Shown in pieces: positions 8,389 to 16,915 of a stretch of DNA of 64,000 bases. Numbering within the stretch: the stretch's first letter is position 1; each line of letters opens with the position of its first letter. The DNA is from Salipiger pallidus. Its GTDB lineage: Bacteria > Pseudomonadota > Alphaproteobacteria > Rhodobacterales > Rhodobacteraceae. The notes beneath the pieces were generated by a model. The model ran no database searches and was not told where the DNA came from. It saw only the letters and a list, made by a program, of their open reading frames with translations. The stretch is from NCBI RefSeq assembly GCF_014643635.1, contig NZ_BMJV01000005.1, positions 364,853 through 428,852 on the forward strand, given 5' to 3'. Both the position numbers and the translations under genes were made by a program.

Positions 8389-9056
8389 CAGCGCAGCCTC
8401 CGGCGCGACAGGGTCTGGAATTCACGGTCGATGTCGCCCGCGAGACCACTCAGGGCCGCCCGTTCGACACGCTCCACGTTGAGCCGCTTGCGCAGGCGCG
8501 CCCGGGGCACCAGCCAGAACATCGGCACGGTGTGGAGCCCCGTCCCGCTTGCCAGCGCGCGCTTGCTTTTCGAGAGGGCGTAGCCGCCCTTCTTGGTGGC
8601 CCGCTGATTGTCCACCACCAGCAGCGAGGTGCCGCCTTTGACATAGACGAAGCGCAGGCGCCCGAAGCGATGCTCGGGAAACGTCGAGGGGCTGATCCGC
8701 TTGCGCCCCACGCCGAGCTTGGGTGCCGAGGGCGTCGGGATCGCTAGGAAGAAGCCTTCGCTCGATTTGACATCAGAGCCCTCATCGAAGGCCCTGATCA
8801 GCTTTTCGGCCTTGGTGAACACGAGCGACGCGGCCCCGAGGCTGGCCCCGTTGCGGGGATAGCTTTCATGCCGCCAGCTCTTGGACAGGCGCCGTCCCAG
8901 CCCCCCGGCGATGACATCGGCCCTGAGGGCGTGTTTCAGGGCCGTCGCCCGTCCATGCACCCCCCTGGTCACCGCGCGCTCCGCGAGATCCAGCTCTTCG
9001 CGCATGTATTGCTCGAGGTTACCTTCGAGGGCGGCCTCAAGGCGGGTCCGGCTCAT
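8388..9056 (-). CDS. Phage minor tail/connector protein (DUF6441-like)
   Basis: The 222-residue product is basic and carries an HGRATALKHALRADV segment near residue 35, a central LVFTKAEKLIRAFDEG segment and a C-terminal MFWLVPRARLRKRLNVERVE segment. This pattern is seen in a conserved phage family placed between head-tail joining genes and the tail terminator, where lambda has gpZ. It probably takes part in joining or completing the tail. The family resemblance is from memory and not from a search. The start overlaps the upstream gene by four bases (ATGA). Confidence 0.6.
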   Translation of the reverse strand: MSRTRLEAALEGNLEQYMREELDLAERAVTRGVHGRATALKHALRADVIAGGLGRRLSKSWRHESYPRNGASLGAASLVFTKAEKLIRAFDEGSDVKSSEGFFLAIPTPSAPKLGVGRKRISPSTFPEHRFGRLRFVYVKGGTSLLVVDNQRATKKGGYALSKSKRALASGTGLHTVPMFWLVPRARLRKRLNVERVERAALSGLAGDIDREFQTLSRRRLR

Positions 9057-9283
9057 TCCTCGGGCGTGTCCGTGATCTCGGGCTCTGCCGCGGTCTCCGC
9101 CTCCTCGGCCAGCGCCCCGCGCGCCGCGAGCGCATCACGATCCGCCGGCGACAACGCACCCGACCAGCCTGCGGGCAGATGGCGCTTGCGGCCTGGGCGG
9201 GATGCGATCTCGGCGGCAGCGCTGAGGGTGACCGCAACATCAGCCGCGGCAGGTTTCTTCCTGGTCATGTTGAGCCTCGTCAT
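9053..9283 (-). CDS. Small phage protein sharing a KRHLPxGWSG motif
   Basis: This 76-residue protein contains KRHLPAGWSG near residue 33, almost the same motif as the gene at 9591-10043, and ends in an acidic tail (ETAAEPEITDTPEE). The start ATG at 9283 overlaps the upstream stop; a second ATG five codons later is also possible. It lies in the head-tail connector module. The function is unknown; the shared motif suggests a short duplicated domain. Confidence 0.65.
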   Translation of the reverse strand: MTRLNMTRKKPAAADVAVTLSAAAEIASRPGRKRHLPAGWSGALSPADRDALAARGALAEEAETAAEPEITDTPEE

Positions 9284-9591
9284 GTCATCGGAATGGTGTC
9301 GAGCCGCACCTTGTAGCGGCGCGGATCGGTGACCTTTTGGTGCTGCACCTTGCGGCGCTCCCCGCCGATCTGGATCACGGCGCCCCTGTCGAACCCCGCG
9401 AAGGCCACCGCGAGGATCTCGAAGATGCCGGTGGCGTCCTGCACCTGCAGTTGCCCGAACTCGAGCGCACCATCGGGCCGCGTGGGCAGCAGCTTCACAG
9501 GACGCGCCAGCCCGTCCGGGTCGAGGACCGCCGCGATGCCGTGACGGCGAAAGGTAGCCTCGACACTCCGCAGGAACGGATCAGGCGGCAT
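9280..9591 (-). CDS. Head-tail joining protein (gpFII-like)
   Basis: The 103-residue protein has the small beta-rich form of lambda FII-type attachment proteins: VEATFRRHGIAAVLDPDG, then FGQLQVQDATGIFEILAVAFAGFDRGAVIQIGGERRKV, ending in a strand near VRLDTIP. Such proteins form the ring that lets preassembled tails dock to filled heads. It sits between the two KRHLPxGWSG genes and overlaps both neighbours by one to four bases. Assignment is by size, predicted fold and position. Confidence 0.65.
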   Translation of the reverse strand: MPPDPFLRSVEATFRRHGIAAVLDPDGLARPVKLLPTRPDGALEFGQLQVQDATGIFEILAVAFAGFDRGAVIQIGGERRKVQHQKVTDPRRYKVRLDTIPMT

Positions 9592-10043
9592 CAGTCGCCG
9601 CCGGTGCCGCCCTGGCCGAGCAGGTCGGTGCTGCCATCCTGCCCTGCGACCGTATCGTCCCCGGTCGCGGGCGCCGCACCGGTCCCGGCGTCGGTCGCGG
9701 TGGCTGCGGGCGTGGTTGTGGAGGTAGCGGGCGTGGTAGTGGACGCAGCGCCGCCCGTCGCGCCGTCTGCGCCCGTCGCATCGCCCGCCCCTTTCCTCTC
9801 GGCAGCCTTGCCGCCCTTGGCTGCCCGCATGCCGGTGTCCTTGCTGTCGACGATCTCGAACGGCTCGTCACGCGCGCCGGTGCGGGCCACTTCGATCTCG
9901 TCCGCGATCGCTTCCGGCACCAACCCGCTCCAGCCTTTCGGCAGATGGCGCTTCGAGCGCGCGTCGAGCTTGTAACTGTGCGGCGCGACCATCTTCACCC
10001 GAACATCCGGGCCTGCGGTCTTCTGCCTGGTCTTCCTGGCCAT
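9591..10043 (-). CDS. Head-associated protein with KRHLPxGWSG motif and low-complexity tail
   Basis: The 150-residue product has an N-terminal domain with the motif KRHLPKGWSG near residue 31, then a lysine/alanine stretch, then a long threonine/alanine/glycine tail (TTTPATSTTTPAATATDAG). It follows the major capsid gene after a 49-base gap. Similar compact domains with disordered tails occur beside capsid genes, but I cannot name the family. The low-complexity half could be a flexible linker or surface decoration. Confidence 0.65.
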   Translation of the reverse strand: MARKTRQKTAGPDVRVKMVAPHSYKLDARSKRHLPKGWSGLVPEAIADEIEVARTGARDEPFEIVDSKDTGMRAAKGGKAAERKGAGDATGADGATGGAASTTTPATSTTTPAATATDAGTGAAPATGDDTVAGQDGSTDLLGQGGTGGD

Positions 10044-10092
10044 ACTGTCTCTCCCGTCATGGCGACCCGGCCTGAGGGCCGGGCCGAGGTCA

Positions 10093-11130
10093 TCAGTTGG
10101 AGGTGAGGCCTTCGACCAGCACCCCGGGACGCATGCAGATCTGCATGTTCTGCATCATCGCCTCGACATCGACGAAGCGATCCTCCTGCCGGTCGGGGAA
10201 CACCGCCGAGTAGAAGTCGCGGCCCGGCGTGTTGGCCATGCCGACATAGTCCGGCGAGCCGTTGAAGGTACGGAAGGTCTGGCGGGTGCCAAGCGGGAAG
10301 AACGCCGCCTTGGCCTCCTCGATGAAGCTGCGGGTGACGGCGCTGCCGTCCTCCTGCGGCACCGGGGCCTCGGCCAGGTATTCCTTCCAGCGGATCCCCC
10401 CGAACTCAAAGCCGTCCGAGGTATCGTCGCGCAGCGGATCGCCGCCATTGGCGTTCTGGTAGTACTTGTAGCGCTCCTTGAAGTCCGCGTGCCCCATGAG
10501 CTTGTCGGTGAAATCGGGATGGATCAGCGAGCCCACACCGGTCATCACGTCGCCCATCAGGTTCAACCGGATGTGGCGGGTCACCTCTTTGCACTTCGCG
10601 GCAATGTCGGTGGCCGAGGTGCCGAAGGTGAAATCCACGGACTTGCGCTCGATCTCGAACTTGTCGAACAGGTTCATCAGCTCGGAGCCATCCGCATCGA
10701 GCACCACCCCCTGCAGCGCCCCGGCGCGGTGATATTCGCGGGTGATGTCGATCGACCCGCGCAGCTCTTCCTGCCGGTCCATCACCTCGTCCTGCGCCTG
10801 CTTCAACTCGGTCTCGGAGCCGAAGGCGCGGATGTTGTCGATGTCGTCGGCGGTGATGCGCGACTTGAGGCCGAAGCGCTCAGTGCGGAAGTCCGCCATC
10901 TTGCGCTTGCCGCGAGCCTGGCCGGGCAGCGGCGAGCCACGTTCGGACGACTGCACCAGCTGCAGCACGCCGTCCTTTTTCTCGATCGAGAACACGGTGC
11001 CGCGGATGCCCTTGGCGGTGAAGAGGCCCATGGCCCCGATGGTGCCCCACTGGTTGGGGATCATGCGGATGGATTCGCCGAGCGACATGGCCGAGAAGGC
11101 GTCGCCCTTGAAGATGTCGATATGGGCCAT
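10093..11130 (-). CDS. Major capsid protein (lambda gpE family)
   Basis: I start this 345-residue protein at the ATG at 11130, which has GGAGG six bases upstream and opens with MAHIDIFKGDAFSAMSL as in gpE-type capsid proteins. Family features are FTAKGIRGTVFSIEKKDG near residue 40, LKSRITADDIDNIRAFG near 88 and a C-terminal QICMRPGVLVEGLTSN. It forms the HK97-fold shell. It lies directly after the decoration protein and protease/scaffold genes, the lambda order. Confidence 0.93.
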   Translation of the reverse strand: MAHIDIFKGDAFSAMSLGESIRMIPNQWGTIGAMGLFTAKGIRGTVFSIEKKDGVLQLVQSSERGSPLPGQARGKRKMADFRTERFGLKSRITADDIDNIRAFGSETELKQAQDEVMDRQEELRGSIDITREYHRAGALQGVVLDADGSELMNLFDKFEIERKSVDFTFGTSATDIAAKCKEVTRHIRLNLMGDVMTGVGSLIHPDFTDKLMGHADFKERYKYYQNANGGDPLRDDTSDGFEFGGIRWKEYLAEAPVPQEDGSAVTRSFIEEAKAAFFPLGTRQTFRTFNGSPDYVGMANTPGRDFYSAVFPDRQEDRFVDVEAMMQNMQICMRPGVLVEGLTSN

Positions 11131-11239
11131 GACAGGCCTCCTGTTCTGAACTGCGCGCGCGGCGCGGAATGACAAACGCCGCCCCGAGGGGCGGCGCGCT
11201 GCGAGACTGGAAGAGACGCGCCGCCGTGGCGCGACAGGG

Positions 11240-11605
11240 TCAGGTGGTGACAATGCCCGCCGCATTGAGTGCAGCGCAGGCGGTGTCCCGGTTGGCCTCG
11301 GTGGCCCAGCTGGCGTCGAAGACGAGGCCGCCCCGGCGGCAGCGGGTATGGCGGGCCTGCACCAGCGCCTTCACATCCGCCTCTGCCGCCGCAGCAGCAC
11401 CGCGCAGCACGGCCACTGGCGTCTCGGAGCCGTCCTCGGCGCTCATGACGCTGCGGACCAGCTTGTTGCTCGCAGTGACACGGCCAAGCACGGTGCCCGG
11501 CTCAAGGTCGGCACCGGCGCCGATGGTTTCGACGTCGCGGCTGTACTCCGCCACGTCATAGAGGATGAAATCGCCGGGCGTCCGGCCTTCGGTCATGGGA
11601 GGCAT
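11240..11605 (-). CDS. Head decoration protein (lambda gpD family)
   Basis: The 121-residue protein matches the gpD family: TPGDFILYDVAEYSRDVETIGAG at the N-terminus, LEPGTVLGRVTASNKLV and AVLRGAAAA in the middle, and a C-terminal AALNAAGIVTT. These trimers bind and stabilise the expanded capsid. It sits between the protease/scaffold and capsid genes exactly as in lambda. A 109-base gap separates it from the capsid gene; the gap holds the capsid ribosome site and no other gene. Confidence 0.88.
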   Translation of the reverse strand: MPPMTEGRTPGDFILYDVAEYSRDVETIGAGADLEPGTVLGRVTASNKLVRSVMSAEDGSETPVAVLRGAAAAAEADVKALVQARHTRCRRGGLVFDASWATEANRDTACAALNAAGIVTT

Positions 11606-11658
11606 TGTCGAGTCCTTTCGGATGTAAGGTCAGTCGAGGCCCGGCGTGGTGCCGGAGG

Positions 11659-12084
11659 TTACTTCTTGCCCCAGCGCTCGGCGGCGCGGGACTGGATGCC
11701 CGGTTCGGCCGGGGCGCCGCCGCCCGAGGCCGAGGCCCCGGGGGTTTCGAGCTCGGTGGCTTCCGCGTCGATGCTCGCCGACAGGCTCGAGGCCCCGGCG
11801 CCGCCCTTGGGCGCAGCTGCCAGGTGTTTGATCGCCTCCGCCGAGGCCATGTCGCTGTCGAAGGCGAAGCTGTGCGCGAGGTCCCCGCGGCCCTCTGCTT
11901 CCGGGCTGCGCAGGATCGCCGCGATGCGGGCCTTGGGATCTTCGGCGGCGGGCGCGGTGGGCGCCGGGGCCTCCGGCGTGGATGCGCCGGCCTGCGGCGC
12001 GGGCGCCGGCGTGGTGGCCGAGGTGTCAGTGGTGGGTGCCGGGGTGGTGGCCGCCGGCGGCGTGGTCGTGGTCTGTCCGGACAT
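11659..12084 (-). CDS. Nested in-frame scaffold protein (Nu3-like)
   Basis: Inside the protease gene an in-frame ATG at 12084 is preceded by CAGGAG eight bases upstream, a strong internal ribosome site. It would give a 141-residue protein starting MSGQTTTTPPAATT, with a disordered Pro/Thr/Ala stretch and then a helical part (PKARIAAILRSPEAEGRG, ASAEAIKHLAAAPKG). Lambda makes its scaffold Nu3 from the 3' part of gene C in the same way. The internal start is a direct sequence observation; its use is inferred. Confidence 0.72.
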   Translation of the reverse strand: MSGQTTTTPPAATTPAPTTDTSATTPAPAPQAGASTPEAPAPTAPAAEDPKARIAAILRSPEAEGRGDLAHSFAFDSDMASAEAIKHLAAAPKGGAGASSLSASIDAEATELETPGASASGGGAPAEPGIQSRAAERWGKK

Positions 12085-13026
12085 GGTGGTGGCTCCTGTT
12101 GCAGGGGTGGACTGCCGCGCCGGAGCGCGGCCATTGATCTCGTCGGCGAAGGCCTCGAAGGCCTCGCGCGGGTTGGCGATCTCGTCGGCAAGCCCGGCCT
12201 CGATTGCATCTGTGCCGATCAGGCAACGGGCCTCGGTGGCAAGCGCCGCCTCGGCGCTGAGGCGCGCGCCGCGCCCCTGCCCCACGGTCTCGGCGAAGAT
12301 CCCGCGCAGCTGCTCCATCTCGGCCTGCAGATCGTCACGCACCGCTTCGGGCAGCGGCGCGTAGGGGTTGCCGTCTGCCTTGTGCGCGCCGGCGGCGATC
12401 ACCGTCACCTGCATGCCCATGGCTTCCAGACGGGCCGAGTAATCCGCGTGCATGCAGATCACGCCGATGGACCCGGCCCCGGCGGTGCGCGGCATGATGA
12501 TGCGCGTGGCCTGCGACGCGATCGCGTATCCCGCCGAATAGGCGTGATCGCTCACGAAGGCCCAGACGGGCTTTTCCTCGCGCAGCTCGCGGATCTGGTC
12601 CGCGAGGGAAAAGCACCCGGCCACCTCGCCGCCGAAGCTGTCGATCTCGAGCGCGACGCCCCGCACCATGCGGTCCCGCCGCGCCGTGTCGATCTGCGCG
12701 GCAAGGCCCTCGTAAGAGGTTTCGCCAGAGGACTGGCCGAGCCAGGCACCACGATGCACCAGCGTGCCGGTCACCGGGATCACCGCGACGCCGTCACGCA
12801 CCCGGTAGCCCTCACGGCCACCGGCGCGGATGTCGCCCTCGAGGCGCTCATCGAGCAGCGAGGCACGGGCGCGGCGGCTGGCCTCCGGCGAGGCCTCGGC
12901 GCCAAGCACCTCGACGTCACCGCCGGTGATGCGCGGGCCAAGCCCCATGATGAACGCCGCCGCCTTCGCAGGCGCAGCAAGAAGCGGCGTGTGGAACACA
13001 CGCGCCGCGATTTGCGGATGTCGCAT
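11659..13026 (-). CDS. Phage capsid maturation protease, S49/SppA family
   Basis: The start is the ATG at 13026, four bases after the portal stop. The 455-residue protein has the S49 protease domain at about residues 60 to 285: DGVAVIPVTGTLVHRG, VALEIDSFGGEVAG, then the nucleophile region SDHAYSAGYAIA and the TAGAGSIGVICMHADYS segment. It cleaves scaffold and capsid during head maturation. The C-terminal 140 residues form a proline/threonine/alanine-rich linker and a helical scaffold domain that is also made separately from an internal start. This equals lambda gene C with its nested Nu3. Confidence 0.9.
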   Translation of the reverse strand: MRHPQIAARVFHTPLLAAPAKAAAFIMGLGPRITGGDVEVLGAEASPEASRRARASLLDERLEGDIRAGGREGYRVRDGVAVIPVTGTLVHRGAWLGQSSGETSYEGLAAQIDTARRDRMVRGVALEIDSFGGEVAGCFSLADQIRELREEKPVWAFVSDHAYSAGYAIASQATRIIMPRTAGAGSIGVICMHADYSARLEAMGMQVTVIAAGAHKADGNPYAPLPEAVRDDLQAEMEQLRGIFAETVGQGRGARLSAEAALATEARCLIGTDAIEAGLADEIANPREAFEAFADEINGRAPARQSTPATGATTMSGQTTTTPPAATTPAPTTDTSATTPAPAPQAGASTPEAPAPTAPAAEDPKARIAAILRSPEAEGRGDLAHSFAFDSDMASAEAIKHLAAAPKGGAGASSLSASIDAEATELETPGASASGGGAPAEPGIQSRAAERWGKK

Positions 13027-13030
13027 TCTG

Positions 13031-14644
13031 TCAGTCCTCGGATACCTGCGCCGGGCCGCCCACCGCCGGGCCCAGCAGTTTGGCGAAGCTTTCCTGCGCC
13101 GGGTGCAGCATGCCATCGGGCATTGCCGTGATCTCGCGCCCGATCTGCTCCATGTTGTCAGCGTAGTCGGTGCCGGTCAGTTCCGCCGCCTCTTCCTCGA
13201 GTGTCGAAAGCCCCAGCGCCACGCGCATCGCCGCCGCCTGCGCTTCCTTGACCGGATCGACGAAACCCTTGCCCGGGCCGATCCACTTGGCCCGGGCATA
13301 GGCCGGCCAATACATGTGGAAGTCCGGCGCACCGCGCGGCAGGCGGATATGCCCGTCGAGCACCTGCTCTTCGAGCCACGCCATGAAGTACGGCTGGCAG
13401 AAGCCTTGCGAGAACGCGACGCGGCGGGCGGTCCAGCCGCGCCAGATCTCGATCATCGCGGCGCGGGCGCTCGAGTAGTTCGTCTTCGACCAGTCCGAGG
13501 CGAGCTGCTCGTAGCTGATACCGAGGCCCGAGGCGATGTTGCGCAGCACCGCGGCCTCGAAGTCGGCGAACTGCGCCGCCGGCCGGGCCGTCGACACCAT
13601 GCCGATCTCGTCGTTGGGATAGAGCGTCTGGATCCGGGCCCCGCCCAGCTTCACACCGCCGCGCCCCGAGTAGAACTCGGTCCGGTCCGCCTGGTAGTTG
13701 AGGAAGGCCGAGGCATCCCCCTCTCCGAACATCTCGTCCATGGCCTCTGGGCCCATCGGGCTCTTGATGAAGGCCGCGAGGATCGCGTTGATGACCGCCG
13801 CCTGCAGTTCCACCCGCGAATAATGGTCTTCCATCTTCAGGCGCTCGATGATCGGCGCGAGACGGCTCACACCGCGCGTCTGCCCGTCCCGGGCCTTGTC
13901 GAAGAAGTGGATCACCTGCGGGCGCCCGTTCGCCCCTTCGCGCCCGATGCGCTTCCAGGTCATCGCATCGGCCACGTTCGCCCAGGCGCTGTCCCGGTGC
14001 CCCTGCCGGAAATGGTAGGCCCGGGCCACGCCGTCCCGCGTCACCTCGACGCCGCCGCGCAGCTGCTGCTCGTCCGCCGCATCATACGGATTGCTCAGCA
14101 GGTCCGGGTCGACCAGCCGCAGGGTGGTCTTGAACGGCCGGGCCGCGCGCCAGTTGACCAGCCCCAGCGCCTCGCCCTCGATCAGGTAGGTGCGGTAGGC
14201 GCTGCCGAAGAGCTGCGGCATGGTCTGCGATCGCGTGGTGTCGCAATAGCGGCGCGGATCATCCGCATGCAGGCGCCAGCGCGCCTCGACCAGTTCCTTG
14301 AACTCCTGCGCCCAGTCCGAGCTGAGCCCCAGCGCGCGCCAGTCGGGCTTCAGCAGCGGGCGAAAGTTCGCGCCGATGACGCCGTCGACCTCCTTCGAGA
14401 TCGCGCCGGCCGCCCAGCCGTTGTTGCGCCCGAGATCCCGCGCTCGCGCCGTGATCCGATCGCGGCCCGGCAGGATCTCGGCATCCGCAGCGCGGTTCGA
14501 CGGAAGGAAGCCGCTCAGTGTGTCGATACCGGTGTCGGCGGCCACGTAGGGCGCGCTGCCATTGAAGCCTGCATCCCGCATGGCCCCACGTTTGCGGCGC
14601 GAGACCAGCGGCACACGGGTTAGGTCGGCGAGGCGTTCCGTCAT
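13031..14644 (-). CDS. Portal protein, lambda gpB family
   Basis: The ATG at 14644 overlaps the gpW-like stop (ATGA) and gives a 537-residue protein. Lambda-portal features are RARDLGRNNGWAAGAI near residue 76, RWRLHADDPRRYCDTT near 130, RPQVIHFFDKARDGQTRGVSRLAP near 240, and YEQLASDWSKTNYSSARAAMIE near 390. The dodecameric portal is the DNA entry channel and the site of terminase and connector docking. The order terminase, gpW, portal, protease is lambda-like. A longer start upstream would overlap gpW and is not used. Confidence 0.93.
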   Translation of the reverse strand: MTERLADLTRVPLVSRRKRGAMRDAGFNGSAPYVAADTGIDTLSGFLPSNRAADAEILPGRDRITARARDLGRNNGWAAGAISKEVDGVIGANFRPLLKPDWRALGLSSDWAQEFKELVEARWRLHADDPRRYCDTTRSQTMPQLFGSAYRTYLIEGEALGLVNWRAARPFKTTLRLVDPDLLSNPYDAADEQQLRGGVEVTRDGVARAYHFRQGHRDSAWANVADAMTWKRIGREGANGRPQVIHFFDKARDGQTRGVSRLAPIIERLKMEDHYSRVELQAAVINAILAAFIKSPMGPEAMDEMFGEGDASAFLNYQADRTEFYSGRGGVKLGGARIQTLYPNDEIGMVSTARPAAQFADFEAAVLRNIASGLGISYEQLASDWSKTNYSSARAAMIEIWRGWTARRVAFSQGFCQPYFMAWLEEQVLDGHIRLPRGAPDFHMYWPAYARAKWIGPGKGFVDPVKEAQAAAMRVALGLSTLEEEAAELTGTDYADNMEQIGREITAMPDGMLHPAQESFAKLLGPAVGGPAQVSED

Positions 14645-14859
14645 CAGAACATCACCCGGCGCGAGCCCGGCCCGCGACCGCACCCAAGCTCACGCTTCAG
14701 CGACCCGATGTAGCGGCGCAGTTCACCTTCCTTGGCCGGGCTGTACTCGGTGCGGTGGCCGTCATAGGCGGTGACGGTCACGCTCTGGCCGATCAGCACC
14801 TGGTGCAGGGCCTCCTCGGCCTCTGCCAGACGGGCCTCGAGCGTCGCGGTATCAGCCAT
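14644..14859 (-). CDS. Head-tail connector protein, gpW family
   Basis: The 71-residue product follows gpW closely: a helical start (LEARLAEAEEALHQVLIGQ), a beta hairpin (VTVTAYDGHRTEYSPA) and a second helix (GELRRYIGSLKREL). gpW plugs the portal after packaging and forms the docking point for the tail. The gene overlaps the large terminase by 8 bases and the portal by one base, the compact order seen in lambda. Confidence 0.85.
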   Translation of the reverse strand: MADTATLEARLAEAEEALHQVLIGQSVTVTAYDGHRTEYSPAKEGELRRYIGSLKRELGCGRGPGSRRVMF

Positions 14860-16915
14860 TCTGCTTCCTCAGGAGATCGGAGAGCCGCCCCGCCTTCCGC
14901 TTCGAGGCGGGGCGTGCGGCCCTGGTGTCGTTTTGCTCAGTGGCAGCGGCTGGTGCGACCAGCGCGCCGTCGAAGAGATCGGGCTGCACATCCGGCGGCG
15001 CGGCCCCCCGCTCCGCCGCGATGGCGTCCCATTGGTCGTCGGTGTTCGAGGCCCATCCGGCCCGGAGCGCCGCGGCCTCGGCATAGTTCATCGTGTCGAG
15101 CGCTTCGTTGCGCCGGGTCGGTTCGACCAAGACCCAACGGCTGGTCATCACCCCCGCCTTGTTGCGCGACAGCACCCGATGCTCGGAGGTGAGCATGCGG
15201 TAATACTCATCCCCGAGCCCCACGGCGAACTGGGCATAGCCCCGCTCTTCGGGGTCTTCCTTGCCGAGGTGGGCATAGAGCCCCGCCTTGAGCGACGAGA
15301 CATTGAGGTTGAAGGCCCGCTTCTGCGCCCGCTTCACCTTGCCATCCTTGCGGCGATCGAACTTCTGCAGCGCCATAAGCGGCCCGTTCTCGGTCGAGCC
15401 GCCCTTTACGATGATGACCCGGCCCCAGGGGTGGGACTTGGCCCAGCTCCACACGTCGTCGGTGTAGGCCCCGCCGTCAATCGCGAGGATGTCGATCGCG
15501 ACGCGCAGGCCAAGCTGCGTCCGCCATTCCTGCTTGAGCAGCGCATTCAGCGCGGCGCGGCCTTCATCATCACCGATGTGATGCGGGATCACCCGGTAAT
15601 CGATCACCCAGCGCCGCCGGTTGGCACCGAAGGCCACCAGCTGCACCTCGATCCGGTCATCCTGGCAATCGACACCCGCGGCGAAGATGAAGCCCGTGGC
15701 CGGCAGGACGCCGAGATCCATCACGGTGCCCGGCTCGGCCAGCTCGGCCCGGTCGCGCAGCTTTTCCCAATCCGGCGCGTCCGTGGCCTGCTCATAGGGC
15801 AGCCCGAGCACGTCGTTCCAGAACACCTGCTCGACCTGTGCCTTGATCGGCTTGGCCGTCGCGGTCTTCGACGCCTTGGCCGCGTCCTTTTGCTCGCCGC
15901 CCGCCTCGGTCAGCGTCGAACTGCCCGCTTCCAGCCGGGTCCAGCCCATCATCTGGGCATACTCGACCGCGATCGAGGCCCAGTCCCGCTGCGGTGCGTA
16001 GGCCCGCCACAAATGGAACCCCGGGTGGTCCCCGTGCGGGTTGCCCGGCACCCAGCGCCCCTGCCGGACGATCCGTTCCTTGTCCGCGTGCCGGATCGCT
16101 GACCGGCAGCTCTCGCAGGTGAAATGCGCCGCGTGCAGCCGCTCCGGCTCAAGGCTGGCCTTGAAGTTCTCCCAGGTCAGCGGCTGCATGAAGCCGCAGT
16201 GCGGACACGGCACGTTGAACAGCCGCTTGTCGCTACGCTCGTAAGCGATGGTGATCCGGCAGGTCCCCTTGATCAAAGATGTCGAGACACGAAGGAGCTT
16301 CGCATCATCGAAGCCCGAGGCCCGGCTTTCCGCCAGCTTCTCCGGGTCGCCCTTGTCCGAGGTCTCGAACTTCGAGAGGTCATCCATGATGACGAGGCGG
16401 CGGCTGGTACCGGTCAGGTCCGCCGGAGACCCGGACGAGGCCACCTTCAGCGAGCCGTTCAGGTCCAGCGTCTCCTGGTTGAAGATGTTGTCGCGGTTCT
16501 CACCGCGGCCCGAGCCGAAAACCTTGATGAGCCCCGGCGCCTGGCGGCGCATGGGCATCCACTTGTTGTTGACCCACTCGCTGGCGGCGCTGCCCGTCGG
16601 ATGGACGATCAGCGAATCCAGCGGTGTGTATTCGTGCCAGGCCCCCAGCGTGGGCTGGATGACCGAAACCGTCTTGCCCCACTGCGCCGAACCGCGCAGC
16701 GTGACCTCCCGGCAGGGATGCTCCGGCGACAGCACCTCGTGGATCTCGCGCAGGAACTCGAAGCGCGAAATGTCGAAGCGCCCCGAGATCGGCGAGCGTT
16801 CGTCGAACTCGATGTTCTCCTCGCACCAGCGGGTGATGTTCGGCGGCGGCGGCGGCACCATGGCCCGGGCCATGGCCGCGCAGACGGTCCGCTGCGCGGA
16901 CGCAACGAAGCCCAT
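14852..16915 (-). CDS. Large terminase subunit, lambda GpA family
   Basis: The 687-residue protein is a full-length GpA-type terminase. The ATPase domain has a Walker A-like RGSAQWGKTV near residue 75 and a Walker B segment RRLVIMDDLSKF near 180. CxxC pairs (PCPHCG near 237 and CESC near 267) form the family's zinc site. The nuclease half carries FIFAAGVDCQDDRIEVQ near 410 and a DGGAYTDDVW segment near 480. It packages and cuts concatemeric DNA, which implies cos-type ends. The start overlaps the stop of the small terminase gene by one base. Confidence 0.95.
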   Translation of the reverse strand: MGFVASAQRTVCAAMARAMVPPPPPNITRWCEENIEFDERSPISGRFDISRFEFLREIHEVLSPEHPCREVTLRGSAQWGKTVSVIQPTLGAWHEYTPLDSLIVHPTGSAASEWVNNKWMPMRRQAPGLIKVFGSGRGENRDNIFNQETLDLNGSLKVASSGSPADLTGTSRRLVIMDDLSKFETSDKGDPEKLAESRASGFDDAKLLRVSTSLIKGTCRITIAYERSDKRLFNVPCPHCGFMQPLTWENFKASLEPERLHAAHFTCESCRSAIRHADKERIVRQGRWVPGNPHGDHPGFHLWRAYAPQRDWASIAVEYAQMMGWTRLEAGSSTLTEAGGEQKDAAKASKTATAKPIKAQVEQVFWNDVLGLPYEQATDAPDWEKLRDRAELAEPGTVMDLGVLPATGFIFAAGVDCQDDRIEVQLVAFGANRRRWVIDYRVIPHHIGDDEGRAALNALLKQEWRTQLGLRVAIDILAIDGGAYTDDVWSWAKSHPWGRVIIVKGGSTENGPLMALQKFDRRKDGKVKRAQKRAFNLNVSSLKAGLYAHLGKEDPEERGYAQFAVGLGDEYYRMLTSEHRVLSRNKAGVMTSRWVLVEPTRRNEALDTMNYAEAAALRAGWASNTDDQWDAIAAERGAAPPDVQPDLFDGALVAPAAATEQNDTRAARPASKRKAGRLSDLLRKQNG

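Noticed and set aside
11605..13131. Plus-strand frame across the protease gene
   Set aside because: Antisense to a clear S49 protease; composition is arginine/glycine rich and not protein-like.
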